Counted from the stretch's first letter, positions 16,129 through 25,902 are shown. The stretch: DNA of 50,733 nt from CAZKGE01 sp964541695 (GCA_964541695.1 CAZIRB010000007.1:1-50733); one strand, 5' to 3'. Translations and numbers: made by a program. The notes: generated from the letters alone by a model not told the origin.

Positions 16129-17255
16129 TGCGCGGCCTCCTTCCCCGCAGCCCTTGCGCCGCGTTTCCAGTGGAGCTGATAGTTGATGAAGAACTCGCAG
16201 CCGAGCACGAAGAACAGGATAATGCCCATGATGACCATCGCGCTGGCCGACGGGATGTTCAGGCCGCCAACGCGCAGGTCGCTCGCGCTCGACACGCTCT
16301 CGCAGCCTTTCTCAAGCGCCGAGAACAGGAAGGCCACGACGAGCGAGGTAAGCGGATTCAGCTTGCTCAGCCACGCGATCGTGATCGCAGTAAAGCCGAT
16401 CGAGCCTGCGACGGACTCGTTGAGCTTGTAGTCCGCGCCCGCGATCTTGAGCATGCCCGCGATGCCGGCCAGCGCGCCCGAGATCAGCATCGTGCGGATA
16501 AACACGAGCTTGACGTTCATGCCCGCGTAGCGCGCGGTGTTGTTGCTCTCGCCCACGACCGCGATCTCGTAGCCCTGCTTGGAGTAGTACAGATAGAAAT
16601 AAGCAAGCAGCACGAGAACGACCGCGACGATCCAGCCCGAGTAGACGCCGAGCACGTCGGAGAGCCGCGCCGCCTTGTCGAACATCGGCGTCTGGCCGAA
16701 GCTCTTCATCTTCGGGTCCTCCCAGGGTCCGCGGCGCAGGAACTGGATGATGTAGACGGAGACATAGTTCATCATCAGCGTAAACAGCGTCTCGTTCGTA
16801 CCCCATTTGGCCTTGGCAAGCGCCGGAATCACGCCCCAGACGCCGCCCATGACCGCGCCGGCGACGAACATGATGACGATGAGCGGCGTGTGCGGAATTT
16901 TATCGGCGAAATGATACGCAAAGTACGCCGCGGCGACCGCGCCCATGGCGATCTGGCCGTTCGCGCCGATGTTCCAAAAGCGCATCTTGAACGCCAGTAT
17001 GATGGCCAGCGCGCTGATTAAAAGCGGGATCGTGCGCTCGATCGTGATGATGAGCGCCTTGTTCGTGCCGAGCGAGCCTAAAAATATCTGTTTAAACACC
17101 GCGACCGGGCTGTACCCGATGGCGGCGACCATCAGGCCGCTGACCAGCATCGCGCCGATAACGGCGAGCACGCGGATGAGCAGCGCCTTGGCAAACGGGA
17201 TCGTGTCCCGCTTGCTGACGCGGATTCTGGATTCGCGATGGATGGCTGCCTTCAT
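16125..17255 (-). CDS. ABC transporter permease, nucleoside (BMP/NupP type)
   Basis: 376 aa from the ATG at 17255. That start has GGGAGGTGA upstream and overlaps the ATPase stop codon in ATGA; the open frame extends further upstream only as a shadow inside the ATPase gene. Membrane helices start at about residue 25. The coupling loop contains YEIAVVGESNNTARYAGMNV, typical of this permease class. It forms the transmembrane channel with the neighbouring permease. The four-gene order lipoprotein-ATPase-permease-permease is the standard one for BMP importers. Confidence 0.92.
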   Translation of the reverse strand: MKAAIHRESRIRVSKRDTIPFAKALLIRVLAVIGAMLVSGLMVAAIGYSPVAVFKQIFLGSLGTNKALIITIERTIPLLISALAIILAFKMRFWNIGANGQIAMGAVAAAYFAYHFADKIPHTPLIVIMFVAGAVMGGVWGVIPALAKAKWGTNETLFTLMMNYVSVYIIQFLRRGPWEDPKMKSFGQTPMFDKAARLSDVLGVYSGWIVAVVLVLLAYFYLYYSKQGYEIAVVGESNNTARYAGMNVKLVFIRTMLISGALAGIAGMLKIAGADYKLNESVAGSIGFTAITIAWLSKLNPLTSLVVAFLFSALEKGCESVSSASDLRVGGLNIPSASAMVIMGIILFFVLGCEFFINYQLHWKRGARAAGKEAAQ

Positions 17256-18805
17256 GCGCGGTTCACCTCCCCGCCGTCCGTTTTTTCGGGCACATGCATC
17301 ATCAGAAGTCCAATGTCCTCCTTGCGGACCTTGCGCGGATCGACGACGCCCGAGAGCTCGCCGCCGCAAAGCACCGCGATGCGGTCCGAGATCTCCATCA
17401 GCACGTCGAGGTCCTCGCCCACGAACACCACGGCCGCGCCGCGCTTTTTCTGCTCGTTGAGCAGGTCGTAGATCTTATACGACGAGTTGATGTCCAGCCC
17501 GCGCACCGGGTACGACACCATCAGAAGCTTCGGGCTGCACTGGATCTCGCGGCCGAGCAGCACCTTCTGCACGTTGCCGCCGGAGAGCCGGCGCACCGGC
17601 GTGGACGTGCCGGGCGTGACGATCTCGAGGTCTTGTATCATCTTGTCGCAGAGCTTCTTGGGCGTTTTACGGTCCGCAAACGGGCCGGGCGTATTCTTGT
17701 AGCTTCTCAGCATCACGTTGTCCACCATGTCCATCGAGGCCACAAGCCCCATGCCGAGCCGGTCCTCCGGCACGAACGCAAGCGAGATGCCCTTCTCGAA
17801 TATCTCGTCGGGCTTGCAGTTTGACACGTCCTCCATGCGGCCGCCGTCCGAAAACAGCACCTTGCCGGACTTGATCGGGTACAGGCCCGCGACCGCCTCG
17901 CACAGCTCCTTCTGGCCGCTGCCCGCCACGCCCGCGATGCCGAGTATCTCGCCGCTGTTGGCCGAGAGCGACACGCTTTTGAGCAGCTCGACGCCCTCCG
18001 CGCTGCGGCAGGTCAGCTCCTCGAGCCGCAGCACCTCGTGCGGGTCGATGGGCTCGGGCCGCTCGATCTCGAGCTTGATGCTGCGCCCAACCATGCCGTC
18101 CGTCAGCGACTGGACCGAGGCGGACGCCGTCTCGATCGTGTCGATGTATTCCCCTTTGCGCAGGATCGTCACGCGGTCGGAGATGGCGAGCACCTCGTTG
18201 AGTTTGTGCGTGATGATGATGATCGCCTTGCCGTCGCGCTTCATGGCGCGCAGCACGTTGAACAGCTTGTCCGTCTCCTGCGGCGTGAGCACCGCCGTCG
18301 GCTCGTCGAGCACGAGGATATTCGCTCCGCGGAACAGCACCTTGACGATCTCCACGGTCTGCTTCTCGGACACGGACATGTTGTAAATTTTCTTGTTCGG
18401 ATCGATATCGAAGCCGTACCGCGCGCTGATGGCGCGGATCTCGTCGGCCAGCTTCCTTCGATTGATCGTGACCTCCCCGGGGAGGCCGAGCACGATGTTG
18501 TCCGCGGCCGTCAGCACGTCCACGAGCTTGAAATGCTGGTGGATCATGCCGATGCCGAGGTTGAACGCGTCCTTCGGCGAATGGATGTTCACCTTCTCGC
18601 CGTCCACAAAAATCTCGCCCTCGTCCGGCTTGTAGATGCCGGAGAGGATGTTCATCAGCGTGGTTTTGCCGCTGCCGTTCTCGCCGAGCAGCGCAAGGAT
18701 CTCTCCCCACTTCAGATCGAGGCATACATGGTCGTTCGCCACGACGGACCCGAAGGTCTTCGTGCAGTCGACCATCTGAATCGCCAGCGCTTTATGCTCT
18801 TCCAT
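17252..18805 (-). CDS. ABC transporter ATP-binding protein, double-domain (nucleoside/BMP type)
   Basis: 517 aa from the ATG at 18805 (ribosome site GGTGG). An in-frame TTG at 18835 could add ten residues but has no site. Two fused ATPase domains: the first has Walker A GENGSGKTT and Walker B VLVLDEPTAVL, with a variant signature MSVSEKQ. The second has a degenerate Walker A (GVAGSGQKE, no Lys-Ser/Thr), signature LSGGNVQK, and SYPVRGLD in place of the usual DEPTRGLD. Loss of one or both sites in the second domain is known for this class, but the Walker B Glu replaced by Tyr/Pro is worth noting. It powers import with the two permeases. Confidence 0.93.
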   Translation of the reverse strand: MEEHKALAIQMVDCTKTFGSVVANDHVCLDLKWGEILALLGENGSGKTTLMNILSGIYKPDEGEIFVDGEKVNIHSPKDAFNLGIGMIHQHFKLVDVLTAADNIVLGLPGEVTINRRKLADEIRAISARYGFDIDPNKKIYNMSVSEKQTVEIVKVLFRGANILVLDEPTAVLTPQETDKLFNVLRAMKRDGKAIIIITHKLNEVLAISDRVTILRKGEYIDTIETASASVQSLTDGMVGRSIKLEIERPEPIDPHEVLRLEELTCRSAEGVELLKSVSLSANSGEILGIAGVAGSGQKELCEAVAGLYPIKSGKVLFSDGGRMEDVSNCKPDEIFEKGISLAFVPEDRLGMGLVASMDMVDNVMLRSYKNTPGPFADRKTPKKLCDKMIQDLEIVTPGTSTPVRRLSGGNVQKVLLGREIQCSPKLLMVSYPVRGLDINSSYKIYDLLNEQKKRGAAVVFVGEDLDVLMEISDRIAVLCGGELSGVVDPRKVRKEDIGLLMMHVPEKTDGGEVNRA

Positions 18806-18837
18806 CCCTGTCCACCTGCCTGTTCGGTTTATCAAAA

Positions 18838-18864
18838 GCGGGGCGGCCCGACGGGCCGCCCCGC
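18838..18864 (-). promoter_or_regulatory. Strong intercistronic hairpin between lipoprotein and ATPase genes
   Basis: A perfect 12-bp GC stem with a 3-nt loop (18838-18849 with 18853-18864), followed on the minus strand by TTTT. Placed between the binding-protein gene and the ATPase gene, it would partly stop transcription or shield the upstream mRNA from decay. Either would give more binding protein than transporter. Confidence 0.7.
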
Positions 18865-18893
18865 ATGGTCATGTGCCTGCGGTTATCGCTTTC

Positions 18894-20066
18894 TTAGGAG
18901 ACGGTGATGCCCTTGACGAGCCACGCCTCGCTGTCCATGCCGGAATAGATGAAGTCGTCGGTGAACGTGGAGCCCGCGACCTGCTCGCCGCTGGCCAGCG
19001 TCACGCCGTCCTGGAACACGTCCCAGGTCTTATCGAGGAACTTCTGCTTCACTTCGTCGACCTTGGCCTGCGTGCCTTCCGCGCAGTTTGCCGTCAGCGG
19101 CGAAAGGTCGCAGGTGCCGTCGATCATGTCGCCGTAGGTCAGCTTGCCCTCGAAGGTGCCGTCGATGACGCTCTGCGTGATCTTGGTCATGACGCCGCCC
19201 CAGTTCCAGATAGGCGCGCAGAGGTGCGCGTTCGGCGCGGCCTCGGTCATGTCGGCGTTGTAGCCGCAGCCCCAGGCGCCGCGCGCTTCGGCGGCGACCT
19301 GCGGACCGGTGGTGTCGACGTGCTGCGCGATGATGTCGCAGCCCATGTCGAGCAGCGCGTTGGCGGCGGCCGCCTCGGTGGTCGGGTCATACCAGCTGTT
19401 CGTGTACTTGACGAAGACTTGCGCGTCCGGGCAGACGCTCTGCACGCCCAGCGTGAACGCGTTGAGGCCCTGGTTGACTTCGGCGTTCGAGAACGCGCCG
19501 ACGTAGCCGATCTTCTTGGACTGGGTCTTCAGGCCCGCCGCGATGCCGGCCAGGTAGCGCGGCTGATAGATGCGGCCGAAGTAGTTGCACATGTTGGTGC
19601 CGTTGTTGATCGGGCCCGTCGCATGCGCGAAGAAGACCTCCGGATGCGCTTCCGCGGCTTCCGCCATGTAGGTGCCAAAGCCGAAGCTGTTGGCAAAGAT
19701 CAGCTGGCAGCCGGCCTCGATCAGCTCGTTGATGGCGTCGGCGCAGGCGCTGTCCTCCGGGATGTTCTCCTTCATGATGATCTGGTCGTCGCTCAGGCCG
19801 AGATTCTGCTTGGTCACCTCGAGGCCGTGGGCATGCGCATAGTTATAACCCATGTCGCTCGAGTCGCCGATCAGAATGATGCCGATCTTGAGATCTTCCT
19901 TCGCAATGCCGGCCGCGGGCGCTTCGGGCTCTGCGGCGGCGGGCGCTTCGGTCGCTTCTGCCGCGGGCGCTTCGGTCGCTTCCGCCGCCGGCGCGGGCGC
20001 CGCGGTGCAGGCCGTCAAGCCGATCACCATGGCCAGACAAATAGCGAGCGCAAGAAGTTTCTTCAT
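18894..20066 (-). CDS. BMP-family nucleoside-binding lipoprotein
   Basis: 390 aa. A signal peptide with lipobox LTAC makes Cys20 the lipidated residue. A low-complexity linker of repeated APAAEATE units (about 21-52) follows, then a basic-membrane-protein/PnrA fold starting KIGIILIGDSSDMGYNYAHAHGLE, with FANSFGFGTYM, GRIYQPRYLAGIAAG and QHVDTTGPQ. Family members bind purine nucleosides outside the cell and deliver them to the ABC importer encoded just downstream. The organism's nearby purine hydroxylase genes fit that cargo. Repeats in the linker are also visible at DNA level. It lies 64 bp after the threonine synthase-like gene, without a clear terminator between. Confidence 0.93.
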   Translation of the reverse strand: MKKLLALAICLAMVIGLTACTAAPAPAAEATEAPAAEATEAPAAAEPEAPAAGIAKEDLKIGIILIGDSSDMGYNYAHAHGLEVTKQNLGLSDDQIIMKENIPEDSACADAINELIEAGCQLIFANSFGFGTYMAEAAEAHPEVFFAHATGPINNGTNMCNYFGRIYQPRYLAGIAAGLKTQSKKIGYVGAFSNAEVNQGLNAFTLGVQSVCPDAQVFVKYTNSWYDPTTEAAAANALLDMGCDIIAQHVDTTGPQVAAEARGAWGCGYNADMTEAAPNAHLCAPIWNWGGVMTKITQSVIDGTFEGKLTYGDMIDGTCDLSPLTANCAEGTQAKVDEVKQKFLDKTWDVFQDGVTLASGEQVAGSTFTDDFIYSGMDSEAWLVKGITVS

Positions 20067-20130
20067 GTGATGTCTTTCCTCCTGATATTTTCTTTATTGC
20101 ATCGCCGGAAAACCGGCGCCACAACCGGGG

Positions 20131-21363
20131 TTACAGAATGCCGGAGCGCTCCAGCGCGTCTAGCGTCGGCTCGCAGAGCTTCGGCTTTCCCGCGGCGCGC
20201 AGCGCGTTTTTCACGTCCTTTAGGCCGCTGCCCGTGTTGATCACGGTCACGGTCTCACTGGGTTTGATCACGCCGCGCCGCACCGCCTCGAATACGCCCG
20301 CCGCCGCCGTGACGCCGGCCGGCTCGCCGAACACGCCCTCGGAGCGGCCGAGCACGCGCATGGCGGCCAGGATCTCGTCGTCGGACACAGCGATCCATGC
20401 GCCGCCGCTGTCTTTCACCGCGCGCAGCGCCTTTTTCGGGTTCCTCGGCACGCCGACCGCGATGCTGTCCGCAATCGTGTTCTCCTCGGCCGGCACAAGC
20501 GCGCGCCCCTCGCGCGCGGCGTCGACGAACGGGCAGCAGCCCGTGGACTGCACGCCGAGTATCTTCGGGATGCGCTCGATCATGCCGAGCTGCAATAAAT
20601 CATAGAAACCGTTGTACACGCCGCCGATCGTGCAGCCGTCGCCGACCGAGCACGCGACCCAGTCGGTCGGCTCGAACGCGAGCTGCTCCGCAATCTCGAG
20701 CGACACGGTCTTCTTGCCCTCGATCATGACGGGGTTGATGCCCGCGTTGCGGTTGTACCAGCCGTATTTGTCGATCGCGGCCTTGGAGAGGTCGAACGTG
20801 GCCTTGTAGTCCCCGTGCACGGAGACGACCTTCGCGCCGAATATCATGAGCTGCGCGACCTTCCCCTCGGGCGCGCGCTCCGGCACGAATATCACGGCGT
20901 TCAATCCCATGCGCGCGGCGCTGCCCGCCAGGCTCGAGGCGGCGTTGCCCGTCGACGAGCACGCGATCGTGTCGTAGCCAAGCTCAATGGCCTTGGCCAC
21001 CGCGACGCCGGACGCGCGGTCCTTGAGCGAGGCCGTCGGGTTGAGGCCGTCGTCCTTGATGTACAGCTTTTTAATGCCCAGCTCGTCCCTTAGCTTCCGG
21101 CTTTCATACAGGGGCGTCCAGCCGATGCGCAGATGCCCGGAAAAATCAGCCGCGGCAAGCGGCAGGAGCGCCTTGTAGCGCCACATACTGTTGTCGCGGT
21201 CGTTTCTGAGAGTTTCCTTCGAAAGCGATTTTTTCACTTCCGAGTATCTGTAAAGGATGTCTAGGATTCCCGTTTCCCCGCACACTGGGCAGGTCATGCG
21301 CTCCGGTGCGGGCGGGTACACCCCGCCGCAGACCGTGCATCGATAGCCCTCCACGTGCTTCAT
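20131..21363 (-). CDS. thrC: Threonine synthase-like PLP enzyme
   Basis: 410 aa. An N-terminal zinc ribbon (C9-x2-C12, C25-x2-C28) precedes a fold-type II PLP domain. The Schiff-base lysine is K114 in TASLKDRASG, and the phosphate-binding loop is SSTGNAASSLAGSAA. Threonine synthases of the archaeal/actinobacterial class have this shape and turn O-phosphohomoserine into threonine. The context, however, is not a threonine operon: no hom or thrB is present, and it sits between a nucleoside importer and the selenium-type purine genes, where gut purine-degrading bacteria carry another PLP enzyme of the same fold (YgeX, diaminopropionate ammonia-lyase). Best call is threonine synthase, with the substrate open. 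Confidence 0.75.
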   Translation of the reverse strand: MKHVEGYRCTVCGGVYPPAPERMTCPVCGETGILDILYRYSEVKKSLSKETLRNDRDNSMWRYKALLPLAAADFSGHLRIGWTPLYESRKLRDELGIKKLYIKDDGLNPTASLKDRASGVAVAKAIELGYDTIACSSTGNAASSLAGSAARMGLNAVIFVPERAPEGKVAQLMIFGAKVVSVHGDYKATFDLSKAAIDKYGWYNRNAGINPVMIEGKKTVSLEIAEQLAFEPTDWVACSVGDGCTIGGVYNGFYDLLQLGMIERIPKILGVQSTGCCPFVDAAREGRALVPAEENTIADSIAVGVPRNPKKALRAVKDSGGAWIAVSDDEILAAMRVLGRSEGVFGEPAGVTAAAGVFEAVRRGVIKPSETVTVINTGSGLKDVKNALRAAGKPKLCEPTLDALERSGIL

Positions 21364-21501
21364 CGGCGTACCTCACAGCTCATTTTTTACGAAGAACACT
21401 GATAATCATACATCATCGCGCGCGTTTTGTACAGAGCATTTGACAATACGCAAAAGATTTTTTTGCACAGAAAAATATTCTTGTTTTTCCATTGCGCGGC
21501 A

Positions 21502-21531
21502 TTGCATTTTCCGCGATCACCACGGTATAAT
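21502..21531 (+). promoter_or_regulatory. Promoter of the ssnA-ygfK-xdh operon
   Basis: TTGCAT (21502-21507), an 18-bp spacer and a perfect TATAAT (21526-21531), about 47 bp before the ssnA leader ends. The 220-bp gap is shared with the divergent thrC-like gene. No riboswitch fold is recognised. Confidence 0.7.
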
Positions 21532-21584
21532 ATGGCCATAGTGCGGTTCTTTATCCATTCCATATCAATAAGGAGGCACGCGCC

Positions 21585-22910
21585 ATGCTGCTGATCGGAA
21601 ACGGAAGGCTTGTCACGCGCGACAACGGAATCTACTACGAAAACGGCGCCGTCGCCGTCGACGGCCGCCTGATTGCCGACGTCGGCCCGACGGATGCGAT
21701 GAAAAGCCGCTATCCGGACGCGGAGTTTCTCGACGCGCGCGGCGGCGTGATCCACCCGGGTCTGATCAACGCGCACAACCATATTTACAGCGCGTTTGCG
21801 CGCGGGCTGTCGATCGCGGGCTACAGCCCGAAAAACTTCAACGACATCCTCGAGGGCATGTGGTGGAAGATCGACCGGAAGCTGACGCATGAAAACAACG
21901 CGCTCTCGGCCGAAGCCACCTATCTCGACTGCATCAAAAACGGCGTGACGACGGTGTTCGACCACCACGCAAGCTACACGGCCGTCGAGGGCAGCCTGGA
22001 TGACATCGCCTCGGCCGCGAAGAAATACGGCGTGCGCACGAGCCTGTGCTACGAGGTGTCCGACCGCGACGGCGAAACGCGGATGCGCGAGGCCGTGCTC
22101 GAGAACGAGCGCTTCATACTCGCCGCGCAAGCGGACGGCACGGACATGCTCAAGGGCATGATGGGCCTGCACGCGGCGTTCACGCTCTCCGACGAAACGC
22201 TCGCGTTCGTCAACGCGCACCGCCGCGGCGCGGGCTGCCACGTCCACGTGGCCGAGGGCCCGGGCGACGTGGCCGACTCGCTCAAAAAATACGGCAAGCG
22301 CATCGTCAATAGGCTCTACGACATGGACATACTCGGCGAACAGACGCTCGCGATCCACTGCGTGCACGTGTCCCCCGCCGAGATCCGGCTGCTCGCCGAG
22401 ACGGGCACCGCCGTCGTACACAACCCGGAGTCCAACATGGGCAACGCGGTCGGCTGCGGGCCGGTGCTGCGCATGTGCGCCGAGGGCGTGCTGGTCGGCC
22501 TCGGCACCGACGGCTATACGAACGACATGCTCGAAAGCTACAAGGTCGGCAACATCCTGCACAAGCATCACCTCTGCGACCCGACCGTGGCCTGGGGCGA
22601 GATTCCGGAGATGCTATTCATCAACAATGCTAAGATCGCCGCGCGGTATTTTGAAAAGCCGCTCGGCGTGCTCAAGAAGGGCGCGTACGCGGACGTCGCC
22701 GTGTTCGACTACGATCCGCTCACGCCGATGGACGGCACAAACGTCAACGGGCACATGCTGTTCGGCATGAACGGCCGCTCGGCCGTGACGACCGTCTGCA
22801 ACGGCCGCGTGCTGATGCGCGACCGCAAGCTGCTCGCTGCGGACGAACAGCTCGTGATGCGGGAATGCCGCAGGAGCGCGCAGTCGCTCTGGAACGCCGT
22901 CAACGGTTAA
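21585..22910 (+). CDS. ssnA: Putative aminohydrolase SsnA
   Basis: 441 aa, amidohydrolase superfamily. The metal ligands are H64 and H66 in INAHNHIYSA; further HVHVAEGP and the Asp in GLGTDGYTNDM match the rest of the metal site. It fits SsnA, a family found with ygfK and selenium-dependent xanthine dehydrogenase; a deaminase/aminohydrolase role on a purine or pyrimidine-derived compound is likely but its substrate is not settled. First gene of the operon; AAGGAGG-like site (ataAGGAGGcacgcgcc) before the ATG. Ten bases separate it from ygfK, whose ribosome site overlaps the ssnA stop codon. Confidence 0.93.
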   Translation: MLLIGNGRLVTRDNGIYYENGAVAVDGRLIADVGPTDAMKSRYPDAEFLDARGGVIHPGLINAHNHIYSAFARGLSIAGYSPKNFNDILEGMWWKIDRKLTHENNALSAEATYLDCIKNGVTTVFDHHASYTAVEGSLDDIASAAKKYGVRTSLCYEVSDRDGETRMREAVLENERFILAAQADGTDMLKGMMGLHAAFTLSDETLAFVNAHRRGAGCHVHVAEGPGDVADSLKKYGKRIVNRLYDMDILGEQTLAIHCVHVSPAEIRLLAETGTAVVHNPESNMGNAVGCGPVLRMCAEGVLVGLGTDGYTNDMLESYKVGNILHKHHLCDPTVAWGEIPEMLFINNAKIAARYFEKPLGVLKKGAYADVAVFDYDPLTPMDGTNVNGHMLFGMNGRSAVTTVCNGRVLMRDRKLLAADEQLVMRECRRSAQSLWNAVNG

Positions 22911-22920
22911 GGAGGTAACC

Positions 22921-25902
22921 ATGTCCGACAGAATGACCCCGATCCCGTTCGCTTCCCTGATGGAGTGGATCCTCGACGAGCGAAGGCGGCACGGCGCCGT
23001 GTTCGGCGTGCGCAGGCCGTTTTTCGCCAGGCGCGGCAAGACGCTCGAGTTGTTCGGCGAAAGGCTCGAGACGCCGTTCGGCCCCGCGGCCGGTCCGCAC
23101 ACGCAGCTCGCGCAGAACATCGTGGCCGCCTATGTCGCGGGCGCGCGCTTTTTCGAGCTCAAGACCGTGCAGACGCTCGACGGCGAGGATCTGCCGGTTT
23201 CAAAGCCGTGCATTTTGGCTGAGGACGAGGGCTATAACGTCGAGTGGTCGACGGAGCTGCGCGTACACGAGGCGTTTGCCGAATACGTCAAGGCCTGGTT
23301 TATGCTCAAGCTGATCGCAAAGGAGTTCGGCCTCGGCGACCCGGACGGCTTCGTGTTCAACATGAGCGTCGGGTACAATTTTGACGGCATCACGTCGAAA
23401 AAGATCGACGATTTCATCGAGGGGCTGAAGAACGCGGAGGGCACGCCGGTCTGGGACGAGTGCGCGCGCTGGGCAAAGGCAAACCTGTCGCGCTTTACCG
23501 CCGTGGACGAAGCGTACATCGACGGCATATCGCCCGCCGTGTGCACGTCCGTGACGCTGTCGACGCTGCACGGCTGCCCGCCGCAGGAGATCGAGCGCAT
23601 CGCGGGGTATCTGCTGGAACAAAAGCGGCTGCACACGTTCGTCAAGTGCAACCCCACGCTGCTTGGGTACGATTTCTGCCGCCGCACGCTCGACGGCCTC
23701 GGCTTCGACGCCGTCGCGTTCGACGAGTTCCACTTCCGGGACGATCTGCAGTATAAGGATGCTGTGCCGATGTTCCGGCGGCTGCAGGACAAGGCTGCGG
23801 GGTTCGGCCTCTCGTTCGGCCTCAAGCTTTCCAACACGTTCCCGGTCAAGATTACGAAAAGCGAGCTGCCGGGCGAGGAGATGTACATGAGCGGCCGCGC
23901 GCTCTACCCGCTGACCGTCGAGATGGCGCGGCGGCTCGCGGCGGAGTTTGACGGGCAGCTTCGGCTCTCGTTCTCCGGCGGCGCGGACGCGTTCAACATC
24001 GAGGGCCTGTTCGACGCGGGCATCTGGCCCGTCACGCTCGCCACGACGCTGCTTAAAGTCGGCGGCTACCAGCGATTGACGCAGATGGCGGAATCGCTGC
24101 AGGAGCGCCCGTACCGGCCGTTTTCCGGCGTGTCCGTCGGCAAGGTGACGCTTCTTGCCGAGAACGCGCGGCACGACGCGCGGCACACGAAGGCCGTCAA
24201 GCCGCAGCCGCCGCGCAAGATCGACGACAAGGTGCCGCTGTTCGACTGCTTCATCGCGCCGTGCACGTACGGCTGCCCGATTCATCAGGACATTCCGGAG
24301 TACATCGAGCTCGTCGGAAAGGGCGCGTACGCCGAGGCGCTCGCGCTGATTGTCGAGAAAAACCCGCTGCCGTCCGTCACCGGCCGCATCTGCCCGCACC
24401 GCTGCACAGACAAGTGCACGCGCGGCTTTTACGAGGAGCATGTGCACATCCGCGACGCGAAGCTTGCCGCCGCGGTCAACGGCTTTACCGCGTTTCTGCC
24501 GACCGTAAAGCCCGGCGCGGCGTCCGGCAAACGCGTCGCGGTGATCGGCGGCGGTCCCGCGGGCATGGCGGCGGGCTTCTTCCTCGCGCGGCAGGGCGCG
24601 GCTGTCACGCTGTTTGAACAGCGCGAAAAGCTCGGCGGCGTCGTGCGGTACGTGATTCCGTCGTTCCGCATACAGGATGAAGACATCGACCGCGACGAAG
24701 CGCTGCTTTACGCCATGGGCGTCGACGTGCGCTGCGGCGCGGACGCGCCGGGCGTCGCGGAGCTGAAAAAGCAAGGCTTTGAGGCCGTCGTGTTCGCGAT
24801 CGGCGCCTGGGCGCGCGCGCAGTCCACGCTGAAAACAGGCGAGGGCGTCGACGCGCTGGAGTTTTTAGAGAAGCTCAAGGCGGGGACGCTGGCGGCCCCC
24901 GGCGAGACCGTCGTGATCGTCGGCGGCGGCAACACCGCCATGGACGCGGCCCGCGCCGCAAAAAGGCTCCCCGGCGTCAAGCGCGCGCTGCTTGTCTACC
25001 GCCGCACAAAGCGCTACATGCCCGCCGAGGAGGAGGAACTCAGGCTCGCGCTGGACGAGGGCGTGGAGTTTTTTGAGCTGCTCTCCCCCGTCTCGCTCGA
25101 AAACGGCACGCTGACCTGCAACAAAATAAAGCTCGGCGAACCGGACGCCTCCGGCCGCCGCTCCCCGGTTGAGACGGGCGAGACGCTCGCGCTGCCGTGC
25201 GATACGCTGGTGTTTGCGACCGGCGAGGGCGTCGAAACGGAGCCGTTTACGAAAAACGGCGTCGCGCTCGATGCGCGCGGCCGCGTAACCGCGGATCCCG
25301 GCACGCTCGAAACGTCCGTGCCCGGCGTGTACGTCATTGGCGACGCCAAGGGCGGCCCGGCGACCGTCGTGGAGGCCATCGCCGATGCGCGCAGGGCCGC
25401 AGACGCCATCGCGGGCGAATATCGTTATGAGATTCCCGAGGACGCGAAGGGCTGCGTAGACGCCTGCTACAAAAAACAGGGCATCCTAAGGCTGTACGAC
25501 GACGCGAAAAAGGAGAACCGTCGCTGCCTGACGTGCTCGACGGTCTGCGAATGCTGCGCCACCGTCTGCCCGAACCGCGCGAACATCGCCATCGACGTGC
25601 CGGGCGCGCGCATGCATCAGATCGTGCATGTCGACAAGATGTGCAACGAGTGCGGCAACTGCCGCGCGTTCTGCCCGTACGACAGCGCGCCCTACCTCGA
25701 GAAGCTCACGCTGTTCTCGACCGAGCGCGAGTTTGCCGGCAGCAAGAACCCGGGCTTTTACCCGCTCGGCGGCGGCGCGTACCGCGTGCGCCTGTACGGC
25801 GAGCCCTTCACGGCCCGGCCGGGCGACGCGTCGCTCGAGCCGGAATTGTCGCGGCTGCTGACCACAATTGAGCGGGACTACGCGTACCTGCTCAACCTCT
25901 AG
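22921..25902 (+). CDS. ygfK: YgfK, iron-sulfur flavoprotein of the selenium-dependent hydroxylase cluster
   Basis: 993 aa, close to E. coli YgfK. Domains in order: a dihydroorotate dehydrogenase-like barrel (1-400), an alpha-helical Fe-S domain like that of glutamate synthase small subunits (CTYGCPIHQDIPEY... and CPHRCTDKC, about 445-500), an FAD site (GGGPAGMAAG, about 540) and an NAD(P) site (VVIVGGGNTAMDAA, about 662), then a C-terminal ferredoxin part with CLTCSTVCECCATVCP (about 868) and CNECGNCRAFCP (about 908). It is often called a putative selenate reductase subunit, but its steady company with xdh suggests it carries electrons between the hydroxylase and NAD(P) or ferredoxin. The ATG follows AAGGAGGTAACC. 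Confidence 0.93.
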   Translation: MSDRMTPIPFASLMEWILDERRRHGAVFGVRRPFFARRGKTLELFGERLETPFGPAAGPHTQLAQNIVAAYVAGARFFELKTVQTLDGEDLPVSKPCILAEDEGYNVEWSTELRVHEAFAEYVKAWFMLKLIAKEFGLGDPDGFVFNMSVGYNFDGITSKKIDDFIEGLKNAEGTPVWDECARWAKANLSRFTAVDEAYIDGISPAVCTSVTLSTLHGCPPQEIERIAGYLLEQKRLHTFVKCNPTLLGYDFCRRTLDGLGFDAVAFDEFHFRDDLQYKDAVPMFRRLQDKAAGFGLSFGLKLSNTFPVKITKSELPGEEMYMSGRALYPLTVEMARRLAAEFDGQLRLSFSGGADAFNIEGLFDAGIWPVTLATTLLKVGGYQRLTQMAESLQERPYRPFSGVSVGKVTLLAENARHDARHTKAVKPQPPRKIDDKVPLFDCFIAPCTYGCPIHQDIPEYIELVGKGAYAEALALIVEKNPLPSVTGRICPHRCTDKCTRGFYEEHVHIRDAKLAAAVNGFTAFLPTVKPGAASGKRVAVIGGGPAGMAAGFFLARQGAAVTLFEQREKLGGVVRYVIPSFRIQDEDIDRDEALLYAMGVDVRCGADAPGVAELKKQGFEAVVFAIGAWARAQSTLKTGEGVDALEFLEKLKAGTLAAPGETVVIVGGGNTAMDAARAAKRLPGVKRALLVYRRTKRYMPAEEEELRLALDEGVEFFELLSPVSLENGTLTCNKIKLGEPDASGRRSPVETGETLALPCDTLVFATGEGVETEPFTKNGVALDARGRVTADPGTLETSVPGVYVIGDAKGGPATVVEAIADARRAADAIAGEYRYEIPEDAKGCVDACYKKQGILRLYDDAKKENRRCLTCSTVCECCATVCPNRANIAIDVPGARMHQIVHVDKMCNECGNCRAFCPYDSAPYLEKLTLFSTEREFAGSKNPGFYPLGGGAYRVRLYGEPFTARPGDASLEPELSRLLTTIERDYAYLLNL

